Positions 1-8,916 of a stretch of 64,000 bases of DNA are shown piece by piece. The notes beneath the pieces were generated by a model. The model did no database searches and was not told where the DNA came from. It saw only the letters and a list, made by a program, of their open reading frames with translations. Source of the stretch: Allium sativum (taxonomy: Eukaryota > Streptophyta > Magnoliopsida > Asparagales > Amaryllidaceae); assembly GCA_030737875.1 (NCBI GenBank), contig CM060911.1:96120599-96184598 (forward strand). The letters are read 5' to 3'. Both the position numbers and the translations under genes were made by a program. Position 1 is the stretch's first letter. Each line of letters begins with the position of its first letter.

Positions 1-862
1 TGAATTCGCGTAACTCTCTTTTGTGCTTATATTTTCGATAATAATAATAATAGTATTCCAAGGGTATCCAACATTGCTTGTATATCGAGCGTTGGTGTGC
101 AAACCCGCCAAGCTCTATCCGACACGTTGTTGACAAAGTCAAAGTTGGAATATCTTGGTCTCATTTTATGAGATTGGACACCTAAGGATTACCGACACGT
201 TGTTGACAAAGTCAAAGTCGGCCTGCACAATCCGCCAAGCTCTTTACCTACTCTCCGTTAGTCCGCGAGGCAGTGCATGGGTGGTAAACCTTGGTCTTTT
301 TAGTTAGGTGTATGTACTTAATCATAAATCTTAAAATTTTATAGAATAAATAATAAGCGATGATACCAAAACACTTCTTGACCTTATTGATTTGACTAGC
401 CATACATGAGAAAATTGGAATACCACTTTGCAAACTGTGCCAAACAAAACTAAGAATTTATTTCATGGCTGCACTATGTTATCGACCGAACTAACTGGCC
501 AAACTGGAATTTAACATTTGAAAACTTGATTTATATTGAAAATTTGTGACAAGTCGAGGTATCTAAAATAAAATCAACTGGTTAGAAATTATTAACTTAA
601 TTTGTTGTACCACTTTCATGAAATAAGTCGTGTTTTCATCTTTCGTTTTTATTTGCATATGTCCATTACATTCATGTAGTTTCATTAGAATCATAGCATA
701 CTGCATGTGGATTTTGTGGGTAGTATCCGCTGAAAACCCTCACGAGACACCACTCGTCCTACTAGGGACACCTAGAGGTTTAACGGCTTGTTGCATACGC
801 TCAATTCAATCGTGTTTCCTACGAAAGTGTGACCTATCTAGTTAGTTTTTTTTCATTTCTTA

Positions 863-902
863 TTTTACTCGAGGACGAGTAAAAGATAAGTGTGGGGGTA
901 TT
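863..902 (+). promoter_or_regulatory. G: hairpin plus polypurine tract
   Basis: A perfect 9-bp stem (TTTTACTCG at 863-871, CGAGTAAAA at 876-884) closes an AGGA tetraloop. It is followed at once by the purine tract 888-900 that primes plus-strand synthesis next to the LTR start at 903. The same hairpin position, with a different stem, recurs in seven other elements of the window. Confidence 0.7.
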
Positions 903-1887
903 TGATTGACATAGAAATGTGTTTATTTTATGCTCTTACATCTTATCTTTTGTATATAAACAAATATTACTTGGGTATTGTTTTGTTATTTTTACAGATA
1001 TTCCAACCCAGCCTGCATGCAACCAGAAATGTAGAGAAATAGAGTTCAAATTGCTATGTATTTGCATTTTGAAGAATTGTAGATGAAGATCTCACATATA
1101 GTTGCTGTTGGACAAGAAAAGGATTGATAACAAGGCTTTGCACATCACAAATCAATGAAGAAGTGTCAAGAAAACAAGAGGAAAAGAGAAAAGCCCCAAA
1201 TTTGTCTCCAATTTAACTAAGGCCCATTTGATATTCTCATTGTAAACTAATTAGTGATGTAATGACTAGGCCCATTTGTATTAGGGTTAGGGTTAGGGTT
1301 TGGCTATCTACCCTATATATACCCTTGTAATGGCATTGTAGCCACCATCACATCTCTTATTCCACTGTTCTAATAAAAGTTCTTCTTTCTCTTTTATTTT
1401 CTGCATTTTTTTGTTTTCTTAGCAACTAGTGTTGTCTATACGATTAGATTCGGTAGAACACTATTTGTATTTTGCACTTGTTTGCATTAGTGATTTACCG
1501 TCTGATTAGATTCAGCGGAAATCCTAATTTTAATTCTTGTTTGTTATTTCAATTTCTGCAATTTCAATTTCTGCTTTTTATTATTTTCTTAGGTCAAATT
1601 GGGTTTGATTAGATTCAAATCTAATTCATAGTTTCATTTGCTTTCCATTGAAATTGTGATTTGATCGTCGGTTCAGTTAGATCTGTTCTGAATCAAATTA
1701 CAGTTTTAATTTTGTTTTGTTTTGCAAAATCAACCTCCAAAGTTCGTCTAACTCGCCCAAGAGATTAGATAAATAATTTAATTTTAATTAAACCTCCCTG
1801 TGTTCGACCTGTATGCTACACACCTGTATGCTTGCAGAATTTATTACAAATGTCGCGCTTTTCTAATTCATAGATTAGCGTCGATCA
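903..1887 (+). repeat. 3' LTR of element G (985 bp)
   Basis: The LTR starts TGATTGAC and ends GTCGATCA, an imperfect 8-bp terminal inverted repeat. A TATA box (TATATATA, 1314-1321) marks the likely promoter. Just upstream, 1281-1298 is three TTAGGG units, and TTAGGGTTT at 1293-1301 is a reverse telo-box (AAACCCTAA), a known plant promoter motif. A possible poly(A) signal (AATAAAA) lies near 1371. Confidence 0.65.
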
Positions 1888-2225
1888 GCAACCATAACTA
1901 GATAGCAAGTATATGGTCTTTTGGAGTTCTCCGCCTTTCCGCTTCACGTATCTCGATTGACTCAAGATGGATGGTAGACGATGAGTTGCAATCACAGGGC
2001 TACCGTCTTCTCGCCGAATCACGCTGGTCCATCCTAGTCTTTAGGTTGCCACATATATATTGCAACCAAGGCATACCCTCGGTTCTTCTAACGCAGACCT
2101 TAACCTCTGTGAGCCCAGGATGATCATCTGCAGCCTCACAGAGGGATACCAAGAGTACCCTCACGTCCCCTCGAAGCCTCGGGCTTCGTAACCCAATTCG
2201 TTGGAGCCTTCTTAAAACCAGATGG

Positions 2226-2766
2226 ATGTCCGCTCCTTCGTGTTATACTAAGAATTTCTACTTAGTTCTACTAACTAAGGTTTACCACTTAGTTTCCAAA
2301 TTCCTTGTTTTCTTAACTAAGTTTTACTACTTAGTCCCTTTTTCAACTGAGGTGTACTACTTAGTTTTCTTTCTCGCCAGGTTGGGTTGGTTAAGTGTCT
2401 TTAGTCGATTCAAGCTATCTTAACCCTCTTCCCTTATCCTATTACACTGGTTAAGTGTTATCCCTTTATGCTTTTTTACTTAACCCTGTTCATTTATCAT
2501 ATTCTGATGGTTAAGCGTTCAAGTTTACTTAACCCTATGGTCTAGTCCAGCTAACACATTTATTTGGGTAAGTGTATTACTTAACCCCAACCTCTAGTCT
2601 AATTAACATGTTAAATTGGCCAAGTGTATTAACTTTACTTAACCCCACCTTTTAGTCTAGTCAACATGTTAATTTGGCTAAGTATTCCCATGGAATTAAC
2701 CCTCCCATTCTAGCTTTAATTGTGCTAAGTTGGTTAAGTGTTCCTTAACCTTCCCATTCTAGCTTA
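2226..2766. repeat. F: degenerate repeats of CTTAGTT / GGTTAAGTGT
   Basis: Irregular short repeats of 'ACTTAGTTxxxCTAACTAAGGTTTACC' type (2255-2370) pass into 'TTAACCCTxxxGGTTAAGTGT' type (2390-2766). They occupy the LTR position where T1 has its 'ggggttaagtgggtgccttgggtggcatg' array, so they are probably its diverged counterpart. No coding potential is seen. Confidence 0.45.
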
Positions 2767-2832
2767 ACTGTGTTAGGTCGGTTCCGGGCAGGTTTACAAC
2801 GCAACTCAGTCTAACCTCGGGTTAGGCATATT
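2767..2832 (-). ncRNA. F: 5' half of the CCCGGAACC structured motif
   Basis: On the minus strand the sequence has GAGGTTAGACTGAG, then CTGCCCGGAACCGACC, matching the 5' arms and core of the tandem motifs in T1 and T2. The 3' arms (GTCTAA-type and GCxxCAAA-type) are not found after the core, so this copy looks broken. Confidence 0.5.
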
Positions 2833-3910
2833 CATGTTTTCTAAGTTCAAAGGGTTTTTGATTAATTTCCAAATATGGTTTTGAAAACAACCATCCCATC
2901 CTTCGGATCAGTTAGGGATAGCCAGGGAGGGCAGGAAACTTGTATTTTCCAAACCCAAGCATAGACACTATCCTCTCTGTCACCCTAGAACCTTCTGGTT
3001 TATGTGTTATAAAAAGGGATGTTGTCAAAATACTTTTCTTTTGTTTATAAATTGTTAACAATTTATTTCAAAAGCCCATTTCCCCTTTTTAGACAAATTT
3101 GGCCTATATTTATTTGTCAAGCCTACTAGTATACTTATATTCTAGGCCCAAGTCCTAACCCAACATGTAGTTTAGGCCATTTCCTATTTCATTGCCGAAA
3201 CTAGATTAAATATCCTAGTTTATAATTTATGGCCAAAACTTAACCAAGTTACATATTTTGTGGTAAATGAACAATTTAACATTTATGACGAATTCTATAA
3301 GTAAATTACTCCTAATTTACTTATTTCATTACTACTCTTTTAATGTACATTGTCACATTTATTATTATGGCCCATTCTCTCTTATTTATCATATTTATAC
3401 TTTTTGGTATGTAAATTATACCAAATTTAGTGTCGCTAACCATACTTTATTCTAAACATGACAATTGCTCACAATTATGAATAAATTCAAAATTATGCTA
3501 ATATACTTATTCCAAATCAACCTTAATTAACCCAATCTTGGTTTAACATCCTAATTCACAATTTATGGCAAAACTAGAATTATTTTTCTAGTTTACATTT
3601 TATGCCTAAAATTTAGCTTACTTACTAACGCTAAATTTAATATGTCAAAATCACATATTCCCTAATCCATGTCAAATTTCCCCGTTTTCATTTTAATATG
3701 CATGTCATAATACATATTCCAAATTATGCCAATTTCCAAGTTTACAATTACGTTCATATTCATGTCCATGTTTTTCCCCAAATCGCATTCCCACCGTTCG
3801 AATAATCGTGATTCAACCTAGAGTATAAATAAATCTAGATTCGTAGATAAAAAGGGAATGAATCAAAATGACAAGAAGGAATAATTGGCATAAAAAGGTT
3901 TGGATAACAA

Positions 3911-4056
3911 TGTAGGTTCAAGAATATGGGTAGACCTAACTAAATAGGTAAATTCCCACTGTCTTAAAACCAAAGAATGGGCAAAATAGGTTCAAGAACG
4001 TGGGTAGACCTAACTTAATAGGTAAATTCCCACTGTCTTAAAACCAAAGAAAAACC
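3911..4056 (-). repeat. F: two direct repeats of about 65 bp
   Basis: Two copies of 'aggttcaagaa...gggtagacctaac...aataggtaaattcccactgtcttaaaaccaaag' lie about 77 bp apart. The 'gggaatttacctatt...aggtctaccc' part also occurs twice in each T1 LTR (25847-25910 and 33364-33427), in the opposite orientation as expected for minus-strand F. Confidence 0.7.
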
Positions 4057-4139
4057 AAGGAACAGGTAGAATAAATAATTGGGTTTAGACCCAACTTCTC
4101 AATCACAAAACTAAAGCAATATTTTCCTAATCATAAATC

Positions 4140-4440
4140 ATGGGTGTCAAAATCACAGTTGTCCTCATTATGTCATAAGTAATAGTTTATGTCCAAATCA
4201 AAGGTATAGGCCTAGTCAAGGAAATAATCCTTGTAGTCACAGTCACAGTCATAGGAAATGTCCATAGTCATATGCGATGTTCATAGTCCAAAAGGGAAAA
4301 TAATTCCCATAGTCATAAGTCATTGTCATAGGCAATGTTTATATGTCCCAAAATCAAAGGCTTATGTCATAGTCCAAAGGCATATGCTTTCAAAGGCCAT
4401 AGGTCAATAGTCATAGTCACGGTTACAGTCTTATTTGTCC
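4140..4440 (-). repeat. F: CATAGTC-rich irregular short-repeat array
   Basis: About 300 bp of irregular repeats around 'gtcatagtcxxaggcaatgttcatagtc'. It sits downstream of F's promoter in F's orientation, where the T1 LTR has its ATGCAAGT array, so these LTRs seem to turn over low-complexity arrays at a fixed place. A short (GA)n tract follows at 4494-4508. Confidence 0.6.
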
Positions 4441-4848
4441 TCGAATCATAACAGTTCTTAATTCAGTCCAAGAGTATAAACACAGATTCGAAGAGAGAGA
4501 GAGAGAGATTTGGCATATTCCTTTATTCCTTTAATTTCATGTCACAAATAAAACAAAATATTCAGATCTAGAAATAACCAACTTACAGAAAATAGATCTA
4601 GAAAAGAAGGAAAGCGTGGCTATGATTCGTGCGTCGTTGCTTGAAACTTGTTTGAGCTAGCCTTTGAATTCTTCACTTGAAACTTTGATTTGAATCCCTC
4701 CTTAAAAGTCTTTTAGCAGCATCTCCTCGTCTTGAATCATATTTTATTTTATTTATTTATTTAATTAAAGAGGAGAGGAAGAGGCCATGAATCTAAGCAG
4801 CATAAGGATAGAAGAGAATTGGTGCAAAGAGAATGAAGACTAGGGCTG

Positions 4849-4856
4849 TTTATATA
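4849..4856 (-). promoter_or_regulatory. F: LTR TATA box
   Basis: The minus strand reads TATATAAA followed by CAGCCCTAG, close to the TATATAAACAGCCC of the T2 LTR (50698). This marks the U3/R region about 790 bp from the LTR start. Confidence 0.5.
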
Positions 4857-4868
4857 GCTGCTCAAGAC

Positions 4869-4980
4869 CTTATCGTACACGCTGCGCTGAGTCAGCATTG
4901 AACCTAGTTAAGAAAATAGTCCAGGTACGTAGATGAATCTAGCCAAACCTTATCATACACGCAGTGCTGAGTCAGCATTG
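4869..4980. repeat. F: pair of 33-bp direct repeats in U3
   Basis: Bases 4869-4901 and 4948-4980 share 'ccttatcxtacacgc...gctgagtcagcattg' with about three differences. They lie just upstream of the TATA box in F's orientation, so enhancer repeats are possible; that is inference. Confidence 0.6.
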
Positions 4981-5214
4981 GGTCCCACTATTTTGGCGTA
5001 GAAATTTGATTTTCGTACTTTTGAATTTCTGGAATTTATTTAACTATTTTATTCACGTGAAATATTCTTATATGTATACAATTCCTCTAACGACCATTTT
5101 ATGCGTATATATATACGCACAACTTTCATTTTATTTTCAAAATTCAAATGATGTTGCCATATTTCATTGACTGTGGCCTTATCTTGAATTTTATCTTTCG
5201 TATACATATATTTT

Positions 5215-5216
<2 letters not shown>

Positions 5217-5249
<33 letters not shown>

Positions 5250-5280
5250 TCATATGTATATATATATATATATATATATA
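5217..5280. repeat. (TA)n microsatellites
   Basis: Two AT-dinucleotide tracts separated by 'tatattctcatatg' lie in the U3 of F. The hydrophobic ORF at 5148-5444 is an artefact of this tract. Confidence 0.85.
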
Positions 5281-5390
5281 TTCTTTATTTCCTTATATGT
5301 ACGTTCTTATCCTTTCAAATTTTGAATTTGTATACGTACATATATTTGCATGTTCAGTTGGCCCTCTCTAAAACAAAGATAAAAAATTAT

Positions 5391-5463
5391 GCCGCCGCCG
5401 GGGTTCGAACCCCCGACCTTCATGCTACAAATCCAATGCCTTAACCAACTGAGCTACAGAGGC
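5391..5463 (-). tRNA. tRNA-Thr(UGU)-like gene or pseudogene
   Basis: The minus strand folds as a 73-nt tRNA. The acceptor stem GCCTCTG/CGGCGGC has six of seven pairs. The A box (TAGCTCAGTTGGTTA) and B box (GGTTCGAACC) are intact, and the anticodon loop TTTGTAG reads UGU (Thr). A T6 run 8-9 nt downstream on that strand would end Pol III transcription. Weak points are two mismatches in the anticodon stem (TTGGA/CATGA) and a poor T-stem base, so it may be a decayed tRNA or the head of a tRNA-derived SINE. It lies in the U3 of LTR F, where T1 and T2 have GTCGAC-rich hairpins instead. Confidence 0.55.
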
Positions 5464-5822
5464 TTTTGTTAATAAGTCTTAGAACAATAATAATTATTGT
5501 TCTCTCCTTACTTCTCTTTTTCATGTTAGTTACAATACTTAAATTAAACAACTGCATGGATCTTTTTCTTTTAATTTTTCTTTTAAAAATTAATTATACT
5601 TTAATTTGAGAATCTTAATGTCACAGAATTACGGGGTGTTACAATTTATTTGTTTATACTCTATATATTCTTGTAATCTGATGCATTATTGTAATATACG
5701 ATGAAATGTTCTTCCGTCTGCGTTCTATTTTGTGGCTTGTTCTCTAACGATAGGGCGTTTCGAACGGTCTGGGTCGGTTTAGCGACCGGTTCGGACCGAG
5801 CGAAATTCCTTTTCGTCACAGG

Positions 5823-5834
5823 TGGTATCAGAGC
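5823..5834 (+). promoter_or_regulatory. A: primer-binding site
   Basis: TGGTATCAGAGC is complementary to the 3' end of plant initiator tRNA-Met. It starts 2 nt after the LTR end ...CGTCACA at 5820. Confidence 0.9.
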
Positions 5835-5894
5835 TTTGGTTTACAGAGCTCGAGAACAAGACACATTAGAACCATACGAAAGAATTCATCAGAT

Positions 5895-5961
5895 ATTGGA
5901 TTAGTAATATCCAATGGGAATGACTCGATAGAGATAGGATCATTAGTATCCTAGAACGAGT
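5895..5961 (+). ncRNA. A: two post-PBS hairpins
   Basis: Hairpin 1 (5895-5915) is ATTGGAT/ATCCAAT around a 7-nt loop. Hairpin 2 (5923-5961) has an outer stem ACTCG/CGAGT, an internal AGAGA bulge, an inner stem TAGGAT/ATCCTA and a loop CATTAGT. The stems differ from those in B, C and E by paired changes (CTCG/CGAG against CTCATT/AATGAG), which points to RNA structure rather than simple repetition. Confidence 0.7.
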
Positions 5962-6159
5962 GTGAAGATTATATTTTTCAAATGAAAACAATTTTGTTTG
6001 GAAAATTTAAAATCAATTATTCATATTTGATTATTTATTTGTATTGATTAGGACAGTCCAGTATACAGAGATTTCGCATATACGACTTGCAAACGTGCGT
6101 TCGAAATTTTAATATATTGGATAGATATAGAATCACACTCTAGTCACCCGGAGATAATT

Positions 6160-6183
6160 CTGATGATGAGGCCTCATCATCAG
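6160..6183 (+). ncRNA. A: palindromic-apex hairpin (dimerisation-loop-like)
   Basis: A perfect 24-nt palindrome: CTGATGATG and CATCATCAG flank AGGCCT. C and D have the homologous stem, in the same flanking sequence ('ctctagtc...' before, 'ttcg...cgaaagtg' after), with other self-complementary hexamers at the tip. A role as dimerisation or packaging signal is inference. Confidence 0.65.
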
Positions 6184-6816
6184 TGTTTATATTCGAGTGA
6201 CGAAAGTGAGAGTTCTATATATTTCCTATTGACTGGTGTGAGAACCAAAATTAAATAGGGCTTATTGTTGTGATTTGGCATCAAAAATGAGATTTTTTGA
6301 TTATATATCAAAGTATGAATTTCAAATGATAATTCACTAATTGATTGATATTTGTGTTGTTTGTTTAATTGTTTGATAAATTTGAACCATTTAGTTCATT
6401 TGAATCAAATATTGAATTATATTGAAATTAGTCGCATTTGCTTGCATATACATATACTTATATTGAACAGGTCATAGCAAGAAGGCTAGAGCAGAGAATA
6501 AAATTTGTTTGCCCGACAAATAGGTACATGTTTACTACATAATTTATTGTTTTGTTTGGGTGATGATGATTTTATGAGCCTATTGGCTAGCCGCTTGGCT
6601 TTTTCTTTTTCTTTTTGAGATCTAAAGGCCTGTATGGCAATTTCGGGATTTTCCCATGGCTCCCGGTGCAGGGGAGGTTATGGCGAAATTTTTCGAATAT
6701 TTAGGGTGTTAGCCAAATTTTTGAAGAATTTGAAAATTCTCAGAAACTGAAAAGTTAGAGAATGGAAGCCAGATCGAACGTAGAGTTGATTAATCAAACC
6801 ACTTTCGACTTTGTTC

Positions 6817-6851
6817 CTTTTCGGGGACGAAAAGTTTTAAGTGGGGGAGAT
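6817..6851 (+). promoter_or_regulatory. A: PPT-proximal hairpin and polypurine tract
   Basis: Stem CTTTTCG/CGAAAAG closes a GGGA (GNRA-type) loop at 6817-6834. The tract AAGTGGGGGAGAT ends at 6851, directly before the 3' LTR. Confidence 0.8.
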
Positions 6852-8267
6852 TGTAACAACCCGAAAATCTGGGCCAGTTTAAGATTTTTATTTTGGCAAT
6901 TTTAGCGAGGTTTGATTATTTAAAATGAATTATTTTAAATAATATCGACGAGAAAATTTCTTTTGAATAAAATTCAATCGTATATAGTTGTATAGACCGA
7001 CGATAGAATATAAATAATTATATATATTTATAAAAGGAATTGAAAATGGCGCGGTAGTTCGATAATTCGATTTCAAACTTCAATTGAATGTACCGGGTGC
7101 AAAATAATCTGGATTTTAGTGAAACCCAAAAACGGGAGACGGACCTCAGGGAGGGCATGCGTTTCCTTCTAGCTAGGGTGGTGTCAGTGACCTACCAGCC
7201 CTGACATTTATATACTTTTCACCTGTGTGGTTGTTGCTGTTGCGAGGCGCCTCGGTTAGATCGGACGATCCGGGTCCGATGGAGCCATTCGTTGGCTCAA
7301 TTACGCCCCAAAGGGCGGGGAAACACAGTGTTCAGGCATTTTAATCCACATCGGTGGACTGGCCCTGACGATCCAAGGGCCCACTGTGTCTGGGTCCTGA
7401 GACACGGGCTAGAGCGTCTCGAATCGGTTGAGGACTATCTTTTGCCTCGGTTCATAGATGGAAACCCAATTTCCAAATACGTGACATTTGCGGTTTTAAT
7501 TGTAGAACTAGTATGGCGACATGATATATGGTACCCATGCCGCCTATGATTGATACTTATGATTTGAAGTTGTTTTATACACTATACACTTATAATAGTA
7601 TCAAATGATTTCTTTTAAACGTATCAAGCATTCTTGGTTATTATAAGGTAAAAAACCCTATCCCCCGGCTTGCGTTGCATTGTGTGATAGGACCTGGGTC
7701 TTATAATAGCTTCATTTTTCTTTATTTTAGCATTGCGCTGTTGTTTTATGCACTGGTATTCTTGGGAGGAAACCTGTTCCGTGTTATACGGCGTGGTCCC
7801 TTGATTTACCGAACTTTAAAAATAAAGAGTAATAACTGTTTTAGTTCTCACACCAGTCACATGAATGACCTGGAGTTTATTGTTTTAACCTAAACTCTGG
7901 GTGCCCTTATTTCCGACACGGGCAGCTAGTAGTTTTGGTTTTGCAGATTTATATTCACAAGATCCTGGTTTACAGCTGGAATGATATCCGGAAAGCTTTG
8001 TATCCGTATATCTCTTCTAGTTGTGTATTGTATTATTTTCCGCTGCTATGTATTTAAATGTAATTTAAATCTCTGATATTTATGTGTAATATTTATTTGT
8101 TTATACTCTGTATATTCTTGTAATCTGATGCATTGTTGTAATATACAATGAAATGTTCTTCCGTCTGCGTTCTATTTTGTGGCTTGTTCTCTAACGATAG
8201 GGCGTTTCGAACGGTCTGGGTCGGTTTAGCGACCGGTTCAGATCGAGCGAAATTCCTTTTCGTCACA
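6852..8267 (+). repeat. A: 3' LTR, internally deleted (1,416 bp)
   Basis: It starts TGTAACAACCCGAAAATC and ends CGTCACA. Up to about 7130 it matches the first part of the D LTR (minus strand of 49912 back to about 49640). From 'aaaaacgggagacggacctc' it matches the last part (minus strand of about 36515 back to 35404). Roughly 5 kb between is missing. Both parent sequences contain CAAAAAC at the breakpoint, so the deletion ran through 7-bp microhomology. The ORFs at 7292 and 7675 are chance reading frames. Confidence 0.85.
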
Positions 8268-8509
8268 CTTCCGTTGTGTATCGTATTATATTTAATGTAA
8301 AATTATATTCCACTGTATTTTATTTATCGATGTACTCTGATATTCTGTACTCTGATGTAACATTATTAGGATGTATATAAAAGTATGCTGTTATTGTTCT
8401 GACGTATTGTATTCCCAAAGTTAAAGTATTCGAAGATTTCCAACCTTTGGGTCTGACCTGTGTGGTTTATGGTCGAATCAAAAAGCGGGAATTTTCTGGT
8501 CGTTACAGT

Positions 8510-8521
8510 TGGTACCAGAGC
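8510..8521 (+). promoter_or_regulatory. B: primer-binding site with one mismatch
   Basis: TGGTACCAGAGC differs from the initiator tRNA-Met complement by one base (C for T), in keeping with B's age. Confidence 0.8.
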
Positions 8522-8583
8522 TCTGGTTAGCTCAAATCTTTAGGGTACAACTCGTGAGAACTGAACAAAAGACTCATCAGAGA

Positions 8584-8689
8584 TTGGATTAGTAATATCC
8601 AACAAGAATACTCATTAGAGATAGGATCAGCAGTATCCTAGAATGAGAAAACTCATTAGAGATGGGGTTAGTAATGCCCTAGAATGAGT
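8584..8689 (+). ncRNA. B: three post-PBS hairpins
   Basis: Inner stems are TTGGAT/ATCCAA (8584-8602), TAGGAT/ATCCTA (within 8611-8647) and TGGGG/CCCTA with one G-U pair (within 8651-8689). Units 2 and 3 have the outer stem CTCATT/AATGAG. The stems vary in step while the AGAGA internal loop and GTAGT-like tip stay. Confidence 0.7.
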
Positions 8690-8880
8690 TGAGAGTGCCA
8701 AGTTTATAATTAACGTATTTTTGATTATATATAATCAGATCTTGCAAAATACGATTTTTGAATATATAAAAGTTTATATATATTTGAAAAGTTAATCAAC
8801 TAATAAAATTATTGAAGCCAATATAAAAAAAATGAAAATGAAAATTGAATTAGGTAATGAAACAACTTTTAGCTTTGTTC

Positions 8881-8916
8881 CTTTTCGAGGACGAAAAGAT
8901 TTTAAGTGGGGGAGAT
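8881..8916 (+). promoter_or_regulatory. B: PPT-proximal hairpin and polypurine tract
   Basis: CTTTTCG/CGAAAAG with loop AGGA (8881-8898), then AAGTGGGGGAGAT (8904-8916) before the LTR at 8917. Confidence 0.8.

Larger units (their letters stand above)
1..1887 (+). mobile_element. Element G: 3' end of a Ty3-type LTR retrotransposon (Tat/Athila-like)
   Basis: Right-hand end of an LTR element that continues off the left edge. Bases 1-862 are its non-coding 3' internal region; I see no pol domain, and the short ORFs at 248-433 and 630-845 match nothing I know. Then come a hairpin, a polypurine tract (AAGTGTGGGGGTA) and a 985-bp LTR ending at 1887. The tract plus the LTR start TGATTGAC is typical of Tat/Athila-lineage elements, but without pol the lineage call is tentative. 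It sits inside LTR F, whose distal end seems to lie off the left edge. The target duplication cannot be checked because the 5' end is outside the window. Confidence 0.65.
1888..5643 (-). mobile_element. Element F: long LTR (3.76 kb visible) of the T1/T2 type
   Basis: The right end, ...CGGGGTGTTACA, is the reverse complement of the TGTAACACCCCG that starts the T1 and T2 LTRs, so F lies on the minus strand. Shared landmarks support this: the core motif GAGGTTAGAC...CTGCCCGGAACCGACC (minus strand of 2767-2832), two blocks matching the 'gggaatttacctatt...aggtctaccc' repeat of T1 (3911-4056), and a TATATAAACAGCCC promoter like that of T2. The left end is cut by G. F is inserted in the 5' LTR of A: A's LTR resumes at 5644 exactly where its other LTR has an uninterrupted copy. 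Whether F was a solo LTR or part of a whole element cannot be told. Confidence 0.7.
5644..8267 (+). mobile_element. Element A: non-autonomous LTR retrotransposon of the D family
   Basis: Layout: truncated 5' LTR (5644-5820), PBS, 1,031-bp non-coding interior (5821-6851), polypurine tract, 3' LTR (6852-8267). The interior and both LTR ends align with D in the opposite orientation, including conserved hairpins and the 'gagcctattggctagccgcttggc' stretch near 6575-6600. The two copies of the 177-bp LTR tail (5644-5820, 8091-8267) differ at five positions by eye. A was inserted in the 5' LTR of B, whose tail resumes at 8268. Confidence 0.85.

Noticed and set aside
1281..1298. Interstitial telomere repeat
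   Set aside because: Only three TTAGGG units, within an LTR promoter, and not the usual plant TTTAGGG unit.
4494..4508. (GA)n as a regulatory GAGA site
   Set aside because: Simple repeat with no supporting context.
6160..6183. CTGATGA followed later by GACGAAAG as a hammerhead ribozyme
   Set aside because: CTGATGA is fully paired with TCATCAG in the palindrome, and GAAA is not placed to close a three-stem hammerhead core. C and D lack the core as well.
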